Assembly (NCBI GenBank): GCA_034670065.1
Contig: JAXMOG010000006.1
Coordinates: forward strand, 124,001-188,000
DNA length: 64,000 bases
From: Mesobacterium_A sp034670065
GTDB lineage: Bacteria > Pseudomonadota > Alphaproteobacteria > Rhodobacterales > Rhodobacteraceae
Direction: 5' to 3'
Positions 25,405 to 34,409 of the stretch are shown one piece after another. A program made the position numbers and the translations under genes. Position 1 is the stretch's first letter, and each line of letters starts with the position of its first letter. Under the pieces are notes generated by a model. That model worked only from the letters and a program-made list of their open reading frames with translations. It did no database searches and was not told where the DNA came from.

Positions 25405-26685
25405 ATGGCTCTGGATACGGAAACTGGAATCGCCCAATACGAGGCGCCGGAAAAAGACCTGTATGAGATCGGGGAAATGCCCCCGTTGGGCTATGTCCCA
25501 AAGAAAATGTACGCATGGGCCATCCGCCAGGACCGTCACGGCGAACCCGAACAGTCGTTCAAGCAAGAAGTCGTGGACACGTGGCAGATCGACAGCCACG
25601 AAGTTCTGGTTTTGGTGATGGCGGCTGGCGTGAACTATAATGGCGTTTGGGCCGGTCTGGGCCAGCCCATCAGCCCGTTTGATGGCCATAAACAGCCCTA
25701 TCATATTGCTGGTTCCGATGCGTCTGGCATCGTTTGGAAAGTCGGCGACAAGGTAAAGACCTGGAAAGTGGGCGACGAGGTCGTGATCCATTGTAACCAG
25801 GATGATGGCGACGACGAAGAATGTAACGGCGGCGATCCGATGTTCTCTCCGACCCAGCGCATCTGGGGATATGAGACGCCTGATGGATCCTTCTCGCAGT
25901 TCACCCGCGTGCAAGCGCAGCAGTTGATGCCGCGTCCCAAGCACCTGACTTGGGAAGAATCCGCGTGCTACACGCTGACGCTGGCAACTGCGTATCGTAT
26001 GTTGTTCGGCCACCACCCGCATGAACTGAAGCCGGGCCAGAATGTCTTGGTTTGGGGTGCATCCGGTGGTTTGGGCTCTTACGCGATCCAGCTGGCAAAT
26101 ACGGCCGGTGCCAACGCAATTGGCGTGATTTCTGATGAGTCCAAGCGCCAGTTTGTTATGGATCAGGGCGCTAAGGGCGTGATCAACCGCAAAGATTTCA
26201 AATGCTGGGGCCAACTGCCAACAGTGAACACGCCTGAATATAACGATTGGCTGAAAGAGGCCCGTAAGTTTGGCAAGGCGATCTGGGAAATCACCGGAAA
26301 AGGTGTCAGCGTTGATATGGTCTTTGAACACCCTGGTGAGGCGACCTTCCCAGTCTCGACACTGGTTGTGAAAAAAGGCGGTATCGTTGTGATTTGCGCC
26401 GGGACCTCTGGTTTCAACTGCACCTTCGATGTGCGCTACATGTGGATGCACCAGAAACGTTTGCAGGGATCGCACTTTGCCAACCTGAAGCAGGCCGCAA
26501 GCGCCAACCGTCTGATGGTGGAACGTCGTTTGGACCCGTGTATGTCGGAAGTGTTCCCATGGAATGAAATTCCACAGGCACACACCAAGATGCTGCGCAA
26601 CGAGCATAAGCCGGGCAACATGTCGGTTTTGGTTCAGGCCCCCAGAACGGGTTTGCGCACTTTTGAAGACGCGCTGGCTGGCTAA
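25405..26685 (+). CDS. ccr: crotonyl-CoA carboxylase/reductase
   Basis: A 426-residue medium-chain dehydrogenase that reductively carboxylates crotonyl-CoA with NADPH and CO2 to (2S)-ethylmalonyl-CoA, the key step of the ethylmalonyl-CoA pathway for acetyl-CoA assimilation. Diagnostic segments are GYVPKKMYAWAIRQDRHGEP, AAGVNYNGVWAGLG, NADPH-binding VLVWGASGGLGSYAIQLA and MWMHQKRLQGSHFA. ATG 25405 is preceded by GGAGG at 5-6 nt; an in-frame ATG at 25393 overlaps that site and is unlikely. Followed by its own terminator, so it is monocistronic. Confidence 0.96.
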   Translation: MALDTETGIAQYEAPEKDLYEIGEMPPLGYVPKKMYAWAIRQDRHGEPEQSFKQEVVDTWQIDSHEVLVLVMAAGVNYNGVWAGLGQPISPFDGHKQPYHIAGSDASGIVWKVGDKVKTWKVGDEVVIHCNQDDGDDEECNGGDPMFSPTQRIWGYETPDGSFSQFTRVQAQQLMPRPKHLTWEESACYTLTLATAYRMLFGHHPHELKPGQNVLVWGASGGLGSYAIQLANTAGANAIGVISDESKRQFVMDQGAKGVINRKDFKCWGQLPTVNTPEYNDWLKEARKFGKAIWEITGKGVSVDMVFEHPGEATFPVSTLVVKKGGIVVICAGTSGFNCTFDVRYMWMHQKRLQGSHFANLKQAASANRLMVERRLDPCMSEVFPWNEIPQAHTKMLRNEHKPGNMSVLVQAPRTGLRTFEDALAG

Positions 26686-26729
26686 AGCCAATGCGTTGAC
26701 CAAGACGCGTTTACCTTTTGGAAACAATT

Positions 26730-26761
26730 ACCGCGGCCCTATGGGGTCGCGGTTTTCTTTT
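26730..26761 (+). terminator. intrinsic terminator after ccr
   Basis: A 10-bp stem ACCGCGGCCC / GGGTCGCGGT (one G-T wobble) with a 4-nt loop, followed by TTTTCTTTT. Confidence 0.85.
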
Positions 26762-26825
26762 GCGACATGCCGAGTCGGGAATTGAGGGCTGAGGGTTTGG
26801 GGATCGAGTACGGAAGGCGGCTACC

Positions 26826-27008
26826 ATGTCATATGACTGGGTAATCAACGTGTTAGATGACCTTCAGACCTTTGCGTCAGCCAATGGTTTGCAAGGTTTG
26901 GCGCGTCAACTTGACGATACCCGCCGTGTCGCTGAGGAAGAGATTTACCCAATTGGTCGTTCCGTCGCAGAACGTCCGCCAGAGCCCGCGCAAGAACCGG
27001 GCGAGTAA
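26826..27008 (+). CDS. conserved 60-residue protein
   Basis: A short acidic protein (MSYDWVINVLDDLQTFASANG...RPPEPAQEPGE) with an alpha-helical first half and Pro/Glu-rich tail. GGAAGG lies before the ATG. Similar short proteins are common in roseobacters between ccr-like loci and the helicase gene; function unknown. It may be co-transcribed with the helicase 82 nt downstream. Confidence 0.65.
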   Translation: MSYDWVINVLDDLQTFASANGLQGLARQLDDTRRVAEEEIYPIGRSVAERPPEPAQEPGE

Positions 27009-27090
27009 AAGCCGTAGGCTGCTACGATTTTTTGCAAATGGCGCGCAATCCTGGTTTTCCCCGGCGGCGGGGCGCTTTAGGGTCCGCGTC

Positions 27091-28629
27091 ATGACACTTC
27101 CCGTAATGACCCTGTCTGAAGACCAGGCTGAAGCCTATGATCGCGTGGCCGAAATGCTGCGTGAGGCCGGCGTAGATTTAGGCGAGGGGCTGAGCCTGCC
27201 GGCGCGCGACAGCCGCAGCGCTGTGATGGCGTTGATCGGCAAGGCCGGGTCGGGCAAAACCATGCTTTTGGCCGAGCTGTACAAGGCGTTGGAAGCAGCC
27301 GGAATTGAAGTGGTGTCCGGCGACTATGAAAGCCGTCGTCGCAAAGACAAACGCACGTTGGCCATTCTGGCACCGACGAACAAAGCAGCCTTTGTCTTGC
27401 GAATGCGCGGCGTCCCAGCCACGACCATTCACCGTATTCTTTACACACCGGTCTATGATCCAGAATATGAACGCGTTGCCGAATGGTTGATGGGGCATGA
27501 TGACAAACCAGAGATCGAGGGCCTGACAGACGAGGGGTTGGAGCGTGCGAAGACTTCGTACCAGCTTCACAAGTCCATCCCGGCCGCATTGGCCGCGGCA
27601 GGATTGCGCGGTTCAGATTTTATCACTGGTTGGAAGCGGCGCGAAGATCCGCTGGACATCGGTTTCGTTGATGAAGCGTCCATGTTGGATGATCGACAGT
27701 TCGATGATCTGAAGGAAATCTTTCCGACTTTGCTGTTGTTTGGCGACCCGGCGCAGCTTGCACCGGTCAATCAGTCCGGGCAGATGGTGTTTGAGGGGTT
27801 AAAACCCTCGCAACGTTTAGAGCTGAGCCGCGTTCACCGCCAAGATGCCGACAGCCCGATCCTTGATTTGGCCCATGCGCTGGCCGATCCATCGCTAGGG
27901 TTCGAAGATTTCGAGCGCATGATCGAAGAAAAAGCAAAGCAGGATGATCGGATCGTTTGGGGACAGCGGGTCGAGGTAGACCTGATGGCGCGATCTCCGG
28001 TGTTGGTCTGGCGCAATGCCACCCGCATTCGGTTGATAACAGCGTTTCGTTCTGTCTATGGCGCGCCCGATACCGCGCTTTTGGAAGGCGAACCGCTGGT
28101 TTGTGATGGTATCGAATTGCCGTTAAAGCACCGTAAGAAGCGGTTGGATCTGGAAGCACGTGGCCTGATCAAAGGCGCACAGGTGATCTACCTTGGGCCA
28201 GGGCGGAAGCCCGGATTTTCACGCCTGCATGTGATCGGGGCGGAAGACCCCCAAGTTTCGGCGGCTTCCATCGTCAAAATCGAAAAACCTGATGAAGAAG
28301 AGCCGTTTATCCCGTTTGCGGCTCGTATGGGGGCCACGTTTTTGCACGGCGCGGCGGTGACGATCCACAAGGCGCAAGGGTCGCAGTGGGATACCGTTCA
28401 GGTGTTCGCCCCCGATCTGTACGCTGCCGCCCGAATGGGCCGTTCAGAGGCAGGTCAGCCACTGTGGAAGCGCCTGGCCTATGTTGCCATCACACGGGCA
28501 CAAGAGCGGTTAATCTGGGTTGTGCGCAACCGGTTGTCGCGCCCTTCGGGATTGCTGCGTGTCGATGATTTGCGCAGCGCGCCCGTCGCACCGTTGACAC
28601 TTGCAATGGAAGAACAACCTGACACCTAA
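27091..28629 (+). CDS. RecD-like ATP-dependent DNA helicase
   Basis: A 512-residue superfamily 1 helicase related to the RecD/TraA group but without RecB or RecC partners nearby. Motifs in order: Walker A GKAGSGKTM (about residues 50-58), IaPT (APTNKAAF), Walker B FVDEASMLD, motif III FGDPAQLAPV, motif IV-V region VTIHKAQGSQWDTV and VI VAITRAQERLIWVV. It likely unwinds DNA 5' to 3' in repair or replication-fork processing; the exact role in roseobacters is not established. I chose ATG 27091 because upstream sequence is not protein-like. The ribosome site is weak. Confidence 0.9.
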   Translation: MTLPVMTLSEDQAEAYDRVAEMLREAGVDLGEGLSLPARDSRSAVMALIGKAGSGKTMLLAELYKALEAAGIEVVSGDYESRRRKDKRTLAILAPTNKAAFVLRMRGVPATTIHRILYTPVYDPEYERVAEWLMGHDDKPEIEGLTDEGLERAKTSYQLHKSIPAALAAAGLRGSDFITGWKRREDPLDIGFVDEASMLDDRQFDDLKEIFPTLLLFGDPAQLAPVNQSGQMVFEGLKPSQRLELSRVHRQDADSPILDLAHALADPSLGFEDFERMIEEKAKQDDRIVWGQRVEVDLMARSPVLVWRNATRIRLITAFRSVYGAPDTALLEGEPLVCDGIELPLKHRKKRLDLEARGLIKGAQVIYLGPGRKPGFSRLHVIGAEDPQVSAASIVKIEKPDEEEPFIPFAARMGATFLHGAAVTIHKAQGSQWDTVQVFAPDLYAAARMGRSEAGQPLWKRLAYVAITRAQERLIWVVRNRLSRPSGLLRVDDLRSAPVAPLTLAMEEQPDT

Positions 28630-28737
28630 GTCAGCGTTCGAGTTTCGGCAGCTTGTGTGTTTTTCAAATCGACAGTTGCTTTGTTGGTCCCAAATTGTTG
28701 AGGTGAATAAAAAAACCAAACGATTAGGGAGGTCTCA

Positions 28738-30369
28738 ATGCAAGGACTTATGATGAATCGCCCGTTGGCGATTATCGATCTGTTGAAATTCGCTGCCGAC
28801 TCTCATCCAGACGCAGAGATTGTATCGGTTCGGTGCGAAGGCGACGTGCATCGGGAAACGTACAAGCAAGCATTGGACAGATCGGGCCAGCTGGCGGGTG
28901 CGCTGATTGCCTTGGGGGTATCGCCAGGGGATCGTGTGGCGACATTGGCCTGGAATGGCTATCGCCACTTTGAGCTCTACTATGCCGTTTCAGGGATGGG
29001 CGCCGTTTGCCATACGATCAATCCGCGTTTGTCGGCCGAGCAGTTCTTGTACATCGTACAGCACGCCGATGACCAAGTGATGTTTGTGGACTTGACCTTT
29101 GTTCCGATCATCGAGGCGTTGAAGGCAAAGCTGCCTAGCGGACTAAAGCTGGTTCTGATGACAGACCGGGACCATATGCCTGAAAGTGCTGTAGAATTTC
29201 TGTGTTATGAAGAGCTGTTGGCGGTACAGCCGTCACAGTTTGACTGGCCTGATCTGCCCGAAGATACGGCCTCCAGCCTGTGCTACACCTCAGGTACGAC
29301 GGGACATCCCAAAGGCGTGTTGTACTCTCACCGGTCTACGGTTTTGCATGCACTGACGATTGGTGTCACCCTGCCGGCAAGCTTGAACGAAGGCGCCCGC
29401 ATATTGCCGGTTGTTCCGATGTTCCATGTCAACAGTTGGGGCTTACCCTATGCCGCGCCATTGGTCGGCGCCTCGTTGATCATGCCTGGCGGAAAGCTGG
29501 ATGGTCCGTCGGTGTACAAGTTGATGGAAGACGAAAAAGTCACCGCGTCTTGGGGTGTGCCAACGGTTTGGTTTGGTTTGCGTGCCGAGATCGAAGCTCA
29601 GGGCAAACCACCGTCCAGTTTGACGCAGGTTGTGGTTGGTGGTTCTGCTGCGCCCTTGTCATTGATTTCTTTCTTCGAAGAGATGGGGATCGATGTGTGC
29701 CACGCATGGGGGATGACAGAAACCAGCCCGGTTGGAACACAAGGCCAATTGTCGGGGGTGCACAAGACACTGCCCCAAGAGACACAATTGCAGTTGAAGA
29801 CGACCCAAGGTCGGCGGGTGTTTGGCGTGGACCTAAAGATTGTTGATGATTCCGGTGCTCCCCTTCCGCATGACGGAAAGGCGGTCGGAGAGTTGTTCGT
29901 TCGTGGCAGCTTTGTCACCTCGGGATATTTCAACAATGCCGAGGCAACAGAGAAAGCGATTGATAGCGAAGGCTGGTTTGGAACCGGCGATGTGGCCAGC
30001 ATCAATGCGGATGGTTTCTTACAGATCCAGGATCGTTCAAAAGACCTTATCAAATCTGGGGGTGAGTGGATTAGCTCGATTGATCTGGAAAGCATCGCGA
30101 TTGCGCATCCCAAAGTGGCCAGTTGTGCCGTGATTGCCGTTGCACATTCCAAATGGGGGGAGCGCCCTTTGCTGGTCGTGATACCGGCAGGCGATGACAA
30201 ACCGAAGTTGGAAGAAATCCATGAATTGATGTCAGAGCATGTCGCGAAATGGCAATTGCCGGATGACATGGTGTTTGTCGAAGAGCTGCCCATGACGGCC
30301 ACTGGCAAAGTGTCAAAGCTGACGCTGCGCGATCAGTTTGCCGCCCATGTTTTGCCCGATGACTGCTGA
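28738..30369 (+). CDS. AMP-forming acyl-CoA ligase
   Basis: A 543-residue ANL-superfamily enzyme that activates a carboxylic acid through acyl-AMP to acyl-CoA. Core motifs are CYTSGTTGHPKGVLYSHRS (A3), AWGMTETSP (A5), GWFGTGDVASINADGFLQI (A7), RSKDLIKSGGEW (A8) and the catalytic Lys in TATGKVSKL (A10). No signal peptide. GGGAGG lies before the ATG. First gene of a five-gene unit (ligase, MaoC, acyl-CoA dehydrogenase, kinase-like, thioesterase) with overlaps or 1-nt spacers, so it probably supplies the substrate of that pathway. Medium-chain, aromatic or hydroxy acids are all possible substrates. Confidence 0.93.
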   Translation: MQGLMMNRPLAIIDLLKFAADSHPDAEIVSVRCEGDVHRETYKQALDRSGQLAGALIALGVSPGDRVATLAWNGYRHFELYYAVSGMGAVCHTINPRLSAEQFLYIVQHADDQVMFVDLTFVPIIEALKAKLPSGLKLVLMTDRDHMPESAVEFLCYEELLAVQPSQFDWPDLPEDTASSLCYTSGTTGHPKGVLYSHRSTVLHALTIGVTLPASLNEGARILPVVPMFHVNSWGLPYAAPLVGASLIMPGGKLDGPSVYKLMEDEKVTASWGVPTVWFGLRAEIEAQGKPPSSLTQVVVGGSAAPLSLISFFEEMGIDVCHAWGMTETSPVGTQGQLSGVHKTLPQETQLQLKTTQGRRVFGVDLKIVDDSGAPLPHDGKAVGELFVRGSFVTSGYFNNAEATEKAIDSEGWFGTGDVASINADGFLQIQDRSKDLIKSGGEWISSIDLESIAIAHPKVASCAVIAVAHSKWGERPLLVVIPAGDDKPKLEEIHELMSEHVAKWQLPDDMVFVEELPMTATGKVSKLTLRDQFAAHVLPDDC

Positions 30370-30799
30370 GACTCTTCGCGCGTTACCGCCGTGTTATTCG
30401 GACTGGTTTGTGATTGATGCAGACCGTGTGACGGCCTTTGCAGATGTGACAGAGGACTGGCAGCCCATTCATCTGAATGAAGCAAAGGCGCAAGCCGCTG
30501 GATTGCCGGGGCCAATCGCACATGGCTTTTTAACGTTGTCATTGCTTGTGCCGATGTCTGCGCATGTGCAACCGGCCCTTCCTGGACTGAAAGCCAGTCT
30601 GAATTACGGGTTTGATCGGGTAAGGTTTTTGTCGCCTGTTCCCGTGGGGAGCCGGATCAGGGGGCGTTTTTCCGTTGCGTCAGTCGATGAAGGCGATGGT
30701 TTCCTGACCGTCCATTGGGATGTTACCGTCGAAATAGACGGGCAGGATAAGCCAGCAGTGGCCGCACAATGGATCACACGTCTACAGATGGAGGACTAA
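30359..30799 (+). CDS. MaoC-like hotdog-fold acyl-CoA hydratase
   Basis: A 146-residue R-specific hydratase-type protein. The family signature is present: EDWQPIHLNEAKAQAAGLPGPIAHGF, in which Asp and His of the D-x4-H pattern (here W-QPIHLNEA context) act in water addition or removal. ATG 30359 overlaps the ligase gene by 11 nt and gives the MaoC N-terminus; the next gene starts one base after its stop. In this operon it would hydrate an enoyl-CoA or dehydrate a hydroxyacyl-CoA. Substrate unknown. Confidence 0.88.
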   Translation: MTAETLRALPPCYSDWFVIDADRVTAFADVTEDWQPIHLNEAKAQAAGLPGPIAHGFLTLSLLVPMSAHVQPALPGLKASLNYGFDRVRFLSPVPVGSRIRGRFSVASVDEGDGFLTVHWDVTVEIDGQDKPAVAAQWITRLQMED

Positions 30800-30800
30800 G

Positions 30801-32036
30801 ATGGATCTTGGTATGACGGATCGCGTGCGCGATCTTGTGACACGTGTGCGCACATTTATTGACACGGAAATTGCGCCACTGGACCCAGAGTTCCACGCCG
30901 AGGTCGGGCGCCATCCATCCGGTGATCGTTTCCAACATACGCCACGGCAATTGGAAATTCTGGACGGTTTGAAAAGCAAAGCTCGGGAACAGGGCCTGTG
31001 GAATTTCTGGCTGACAGGGTCTGAGCATGGCTTTGGGTTGTCCACAGTTGAATATGCCTATCTGGCTGAGGAGATGGGAAAAATCCCGATTGCAGCCGAG
31101 GTGTTCAATTGCAGCGCGCCAGACACCGGCAATATGGAAGTACTGGAACGGTACGGCGAAGACTGGATGAAGCAGACTTGGTTGGTGCCGTTGTTGAACG
31201 GCGAAATCCGATCTTCCTACGTAATGACAGAGCCAGGAATTGGGTCATCTGATGCGGCTCAATTGGTCTTTGAAGCCAAGCGAGATGGCGATGATTTTGT
31301 TCTAAACGGCGAAAAATGGTGGATCAGCGGTGCAGGTGATCCGCGGTGCGGGTTGTATATTCTTATGGCGTGCACTGATCCGGATGCTGCAAAGCATAGT
31401 CGCCACACGATGTTCGTGATGGACCCGAAAACACCCGGCATTGAAGTGCTGCGCCCAATGGAAGTGTTTGGGCAGGATGACGCGCCGCATGGCCATATGC
31501 ACATTCGTTTCACCAATGTCCGCGTTCCGGCGCGAAATATCGTTTTGGGCGAAGGCCGTGGTTTCGAAGTGGCACAAGGCCGCTTGGGCCCCGGCCGCAT
31601 TCACCATTGTATGCGCGCCATCGGGCAAGCGGAAAGCGCGCTAGAGATGATGTGCCGACGTGGTCTGTCGCGTGAAGCGTTTGGCAAGAAGATCATCGAA
31701 CTGGGTGCCAACTACGACATCATTGCCAATGCCCGTATGGAAATAGAGATGGCGCGCCTGCTGTGCCTGAAAGCGGCATGGATGATGGACACCGCAGGGG
31801 TACGTGCCGCCCAGCCATGGATTTCCAAGATCAAGGTGGTCGCACCCTTGATGGCGGGCAAGGTTATTGACGAAGCTATCCAAATGCATGGGGCTGCCGG
31901 GATCAGTCAGGAATTCAACCTTGCTCATATGTGGACCCATGTGCGCACCTTGCGTTTTGCGGATGGTCCGGATGCCGTTCATCGCCGACAGGTGGCACGG
32001 GCAGAGCTACGTAAATATTCCAATGGCACCGTCTGA
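30801..32036 (+). CDS. acyl-CoA dehydrogenase (ACAD10/11-like)
   Basis: A 411-residue FAD-dependent acyl-CoA dehydrogenase. FAD and substrate motifs are seen: YVMTEPGIGSSDAAQ, NGEKWWISGAGDPRC, GPGRIHHCMRAIGQAE and MHGAAGISQEF. The sequence pattern is closest by eye to the ACAD10/11 and LvaC class, which accompanies an APH-type kinase, rather than to beta-oxidation short-chain enzymes. GGAGG precedes the ATG. It overlaps the kinase-like gene by 14 nt. Likely electron acceptor is the ETF encoded at 57-58.7 kb. Whether it introduces a double bond or removes a phosphate from a phosphoacyl-CoA cannot be decided from sequence. Confidence 0.88.
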   Translation: MDLGMTDRVRDLVTRVRTFIDTEIAPLDPEFHAEVGRHPSGDRFQHTPRQLEILDGLKSKAREQGLWNFWLTGSEHGFGLSTVEYAYLAEEMGKIPIAAEVFNCSAPDTGNMEVLERYGEDWMKQTWLVPLLNGEIRSSYVMTEPGIGSSDAAQLVFEAKRDGDDFVLNGEKWWISGAGDPRCGLYILMACTDPDAAKHSRHTMFVMDPKTPGIEVLRPMEVFGQDDAPHGHMHIRFTNVRVPARNIVLGEGRGFEVAQGRLGPGRIHHCMRAIGQAESALEMMCRRGLSREAFGKKIIELGANYDIIANARMEIEMARLLCLKAAWMMDTAGVRAAQPWISKIKVVAPLMAGKVIDEAIQMHGAAGISQEFNLAHMWTHVRTLRFADGPDAVHRRQVARAELRKYSNGTV

Positions 32037-33063
32037 TCTTGGGCCTGACGCTTTACAGCGTGTATCGGACTGGATGCGCGATCATGTAGACGGGTTCTCA
32101 GGGCAGGTGACCGGGGCGCAGAAGTTTGCGGTTGGACAGTCAAATCCGACCTTTCTGCTGGATACCCCGGATGCATCCTATGTCTTGCGAAGCAAGCCGC
32201 CCGGCCAATTGCTGAAATCAGCGCATGCGGTTGACCGTGAATTTCGGGTGCAACGGGCATTGGCCGGTTCGGATGTACCTGTCGCGAAAGTGTTTGCGCT
32301 GTGCCAAGACGACACTGTCTTGGGGTCGATGTTTTATGTGATGGAAGCGGTCGAAGGTGAAAACCTGCTGGACCCGTCCATGCCCGGCGAAACCCCCGAA
32401 CGGCGCGGGGGTATCGCAGCGGAAATGTGCCGGGTGCTGTCTGCGATTCACGATGTGGATATTGAGGCGGTTGGTCTTTCGGACTTTGGTCCTCCGGGCA
32501 ATTACTATGAACGGCAGTTTGGCCGTTGGACCAAGCAATACCGCGCCAGTGCCACCGAAGAGATCGCGGCGATGGAAACGCTGATCGCTTGGCTACAGCG
32601 TCATATGCCGTCAGACGACGGGCAGCGCAGCTTGGTGCATGGGGATTTTCGGATCGACAACATGCTGTTTGCACCCGGCGGAACGGACTGCCACGCCGTG
32701 CTGGATTGGGAGCTTTCCACCATCGGGCACCCCTTTGCGGATCTGGCCGGGGTGATCATGCAGTGGCAATTGCCGCCTGGCACCGAAGGACGTGGGCTGG
32801 CTGGGGTGGATCGAGCGGCATTGGGCCTGCCGACGGATTCAGAATTTGTCGCGCAATATTGCGAACGCCGCGAAATCGGTCAGATTGATGGCTTTGGGTA
32901 CTATGTCGCCTTTGCGTTCTTTCGAATGGCCGCGATTTTGCAGGGCGTCAAAAAACGTGCCCTTGACGGTAATGCATCTAACCCTGACAAAGCGCTGAAA
33001 CTAGGGACATTTGTTCCCAAGTTTGCGGAATTGGGGTTGGAGGCTCGCAGCCAATATGGATGA
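32023..33063 (+). CDS. APH-type phosphotransferase (ACAD10/11 kinase domain-like)
   Basis: A 346-residue aminoglycoside-phosphotransferase-fold kinase. Catalytic HGDFRIDNMLF (Asp base, Asn Mg ligand) and DWELSTIGHPFADLA (DFG-equivalent) are intact; the N-lobe has TGAQKFAVGQSNPTFLL and YVLRSKPPG, whose Lys binds ATP. In ACAD10/11 and in the bacterial LvaA system such kinases phosphorylate 4-hydroxyacyl-CoA. ATG 32023 overlaps the dehydrogenase stop by 14 nt, so translation is coupled. Antibiotic phosphorylation is unlikely in this context. Confidence 0.88.
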   Translation: MAPSDLGPDALQRVSDWMRDHVDGFSGQVTGAQKFAVGQSNPTFLLDTPDASYVLRSKPPGQLLKSAHAVDREFRVQRALAGSDVPVAKVFALCQDDTVLGSMFYVMEAVEGENLLDPSMPGETPERRGGIAAEMCRVLSAIHDVDIEAVGLSDFGPPGNYYERQFGRWTKQYRASATEEIAAMETLIAWLQRHMPSDDGQRSLVHGDFRIDNMLFAPGGTDCHAVLDWELSTIGHPFADLAGVIMQWQLPPGTEGRGLAGVDRAALGLPTDSEFVAQYCERREIGQIDGFGYYVAFAFFRMAAILQGVKKRALDGNASNPDKALKLGTFVPKFAELGLEARSQYG

Positions 33064-33460
33064 ACGATTTGACGAACCACCTTATGCGTTCCGAGAACAC
33101 ATTGGGATGAAAATGGTCGATTGGTCCGACGGGTATTCACGGTTCGATTTGCCTTTGAAAGAGTTTCACCAGAACCGGCACGGCAACCCGCACGGGGGCG
33201 TTTACGCCTCGTTACTGGATACGGTTATGGGCTATGCGGGCTGTTGGACAGGTGATCCGGATAGAACGCAAATGTGCCTGACGCTCTCGTTGAACGTGCA
33301 ATACCTTTCTCGGCCTAAGGCTGAACTTTTTATCGCCGAAGGTCGCAAGACTGGCGGCGGTAAAAGCTCCTTCTTTGGTGAAGGGCTGATTAAGGATGAG
33401 ACCGGTGAATTGTTGGCCAAGGGCACCGGCGTATTCCGGTATCGGCGCAGCGCGGGCTAA
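33056..33460 (+). CDS. PaaI-family hotdog thioesterase
   Basis: A 134-residue hotdog-fold thioesterase. The family motif NPHGGVYASLLDTVMGYA carries the HGG and acidic residue of the active site. It would hydrolyse an acyl-CoA or release a dead-end intermediate of the operon. The ATG overlaps the kinase gene by 8 nt; GGAGG lies rather far (about 13 nt) upstream. Its stop codon overlaps the convergent dehydrogenase gene by 4 nt. Substrate unknown. Confidence 0.87.
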   Translation: MDERFDEPPYAFREHIGMKMVDWSDGYSRFDLPLKEFHQNRHGNPHGGVYASLLDTVMGYAGCWTGDPDRTQMCLTLSLNVQYLSRPKAELFIAEGRKTGGGKSSFFGEGLIKDETGELLAKGTGVFRYRRSAG

Positions 33461-34398
33461 TACCCGGCGGTTTTGTCGACCAGATGGCGCAGCGGCGCAC
33501 CAGCCAGACTGCGCTGGATGTTGTCCACAATAACGTGCACCGCTGTTTCCGGGCGGGTTTCGCTGGCTATATGCGGTGTCACCGTGATCTTTGGATGCTG
33601 CCAAAACGGGTGATCCGACGGCAATGGTTCGGTTCTAAACACGTCCAATGTGGCATGGGACAATTGCCCACTGTCCAGCGCTGAAATCAGATCAGCATCG
33701 TTGATCAAAGGGCCCCGTCCGGGATTGATGACAACCGCGCCGCGCGGCAACAGGGCCAGGGTTTTGCTGTTTACGATGTTTTCGGTGGCAGGTGTGTTTG
33801 GCAACAACAACACCAGAATTTGGGCCGATTGCAGGGCTTCGTTCAAACCTTGTGGGCCAGAGAGGCACGTCAGGCCGGGCACGTCCTTGGCTGAACGGCT
33901 CCAGCCCGTAACGGGAAAGTCCAAGGCCGTAAGCGCGCTGCCGCAAGCTTGGCCCAGTGCACCAAGCCCAAGGATGGTGACTGGTCTGGCACGTGACAGT
34001 GGTGCCGCGACGGGCTGCCAGATGTGATCGGGGTTTACGATATGTGCATCCATTCCCAGATGATGGCGCAGCACATGTCCGGTGACCCACTCTACCATGC
34101 CTTGGGTCAATCCCGCATCGTCAACCATACGGGTCAAGGGGACGTTCAGGGTTGGGTTGCCAATGATGCTTTCAACCCCAGCCCATAGGTTCAGGACCGC
34201 GCGCAGTTTGGGGAACCTTGTGAAGTCCGTAACGTCGGAATCCGGCGTATAGATGATGTATTCTACGTCTTCGTCATCAATATCCGGGCGCAGGTCATAG
34301 AATATGTCCGCGTCTTCCAGCGCCTGGCGTAGCAGTGGCGCATATGTCGGCCAACGTTTTGGTCCGGCGGCAAAAAGGATTTGTGTAGCGTCTGACAT
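33457..34398 (-). CDS. ghrA: D-2-hydroxyacid dehydrogenase, glyoxylate/hydroxypyruvate reductase A type
   Basis: A 313-residue NAD(P)-dependent D-isomer-specific 2-hydroxyacid dehydrogenase. Nucleotide motif GLGALGQACGSAL, the Arg-loop NPGRGPLINDADLI and the catalytic TPHIASETRP are present. The short N-terminus before the ILFAAGPKRW segment is typical of GhrA, which reduces glyoxylate and hydroxypyruvate. The ATG at 34398 is chosen; a GTG at 34413 overlaps the rodA stop (GTGA) and would add five residues, so the true start is open. Co-directional with rodA, so it may be transcribed from the mre operon. Confidence 0.86.
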   Translation of the reverse strand: MSDATQILFAAGPKRWPTYAPLLRQALEDADIFYDLRPDIDDEDVEYIIYTPDSDVTDFTRFPKLRAVLNLWAGVESIIGNPTLNVPLTRMVDDAGLTQGMVEWVTGHVLRHHLGMDAHIVNPDHIWQPVAAPLSRARPVTILGLGALGQACGSALTALDFPVTGWSRSAKDVPGLTCLSGPQGLNEALQSAQILVLLLPNTPATENIVNSKTLALLPRGAVVINPGRGPLINDADLISALDSGQLSHATLDVFRTEPLPSDHPFWQHPKITVTPHIASETRPETAVHVIVDNIQRSLAGAPLRHLVDKTAGY

Positions 34399-34409
34399 CT
34401 GAAACGTGG

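Noticed and set aside
25333..26727. 464-codon minus-strand open frame opposite ccr
   Set aside because: Spans almost exactly the real ccr gene in antisense, has low-complexity His/Arg-rich translation and no start signal.
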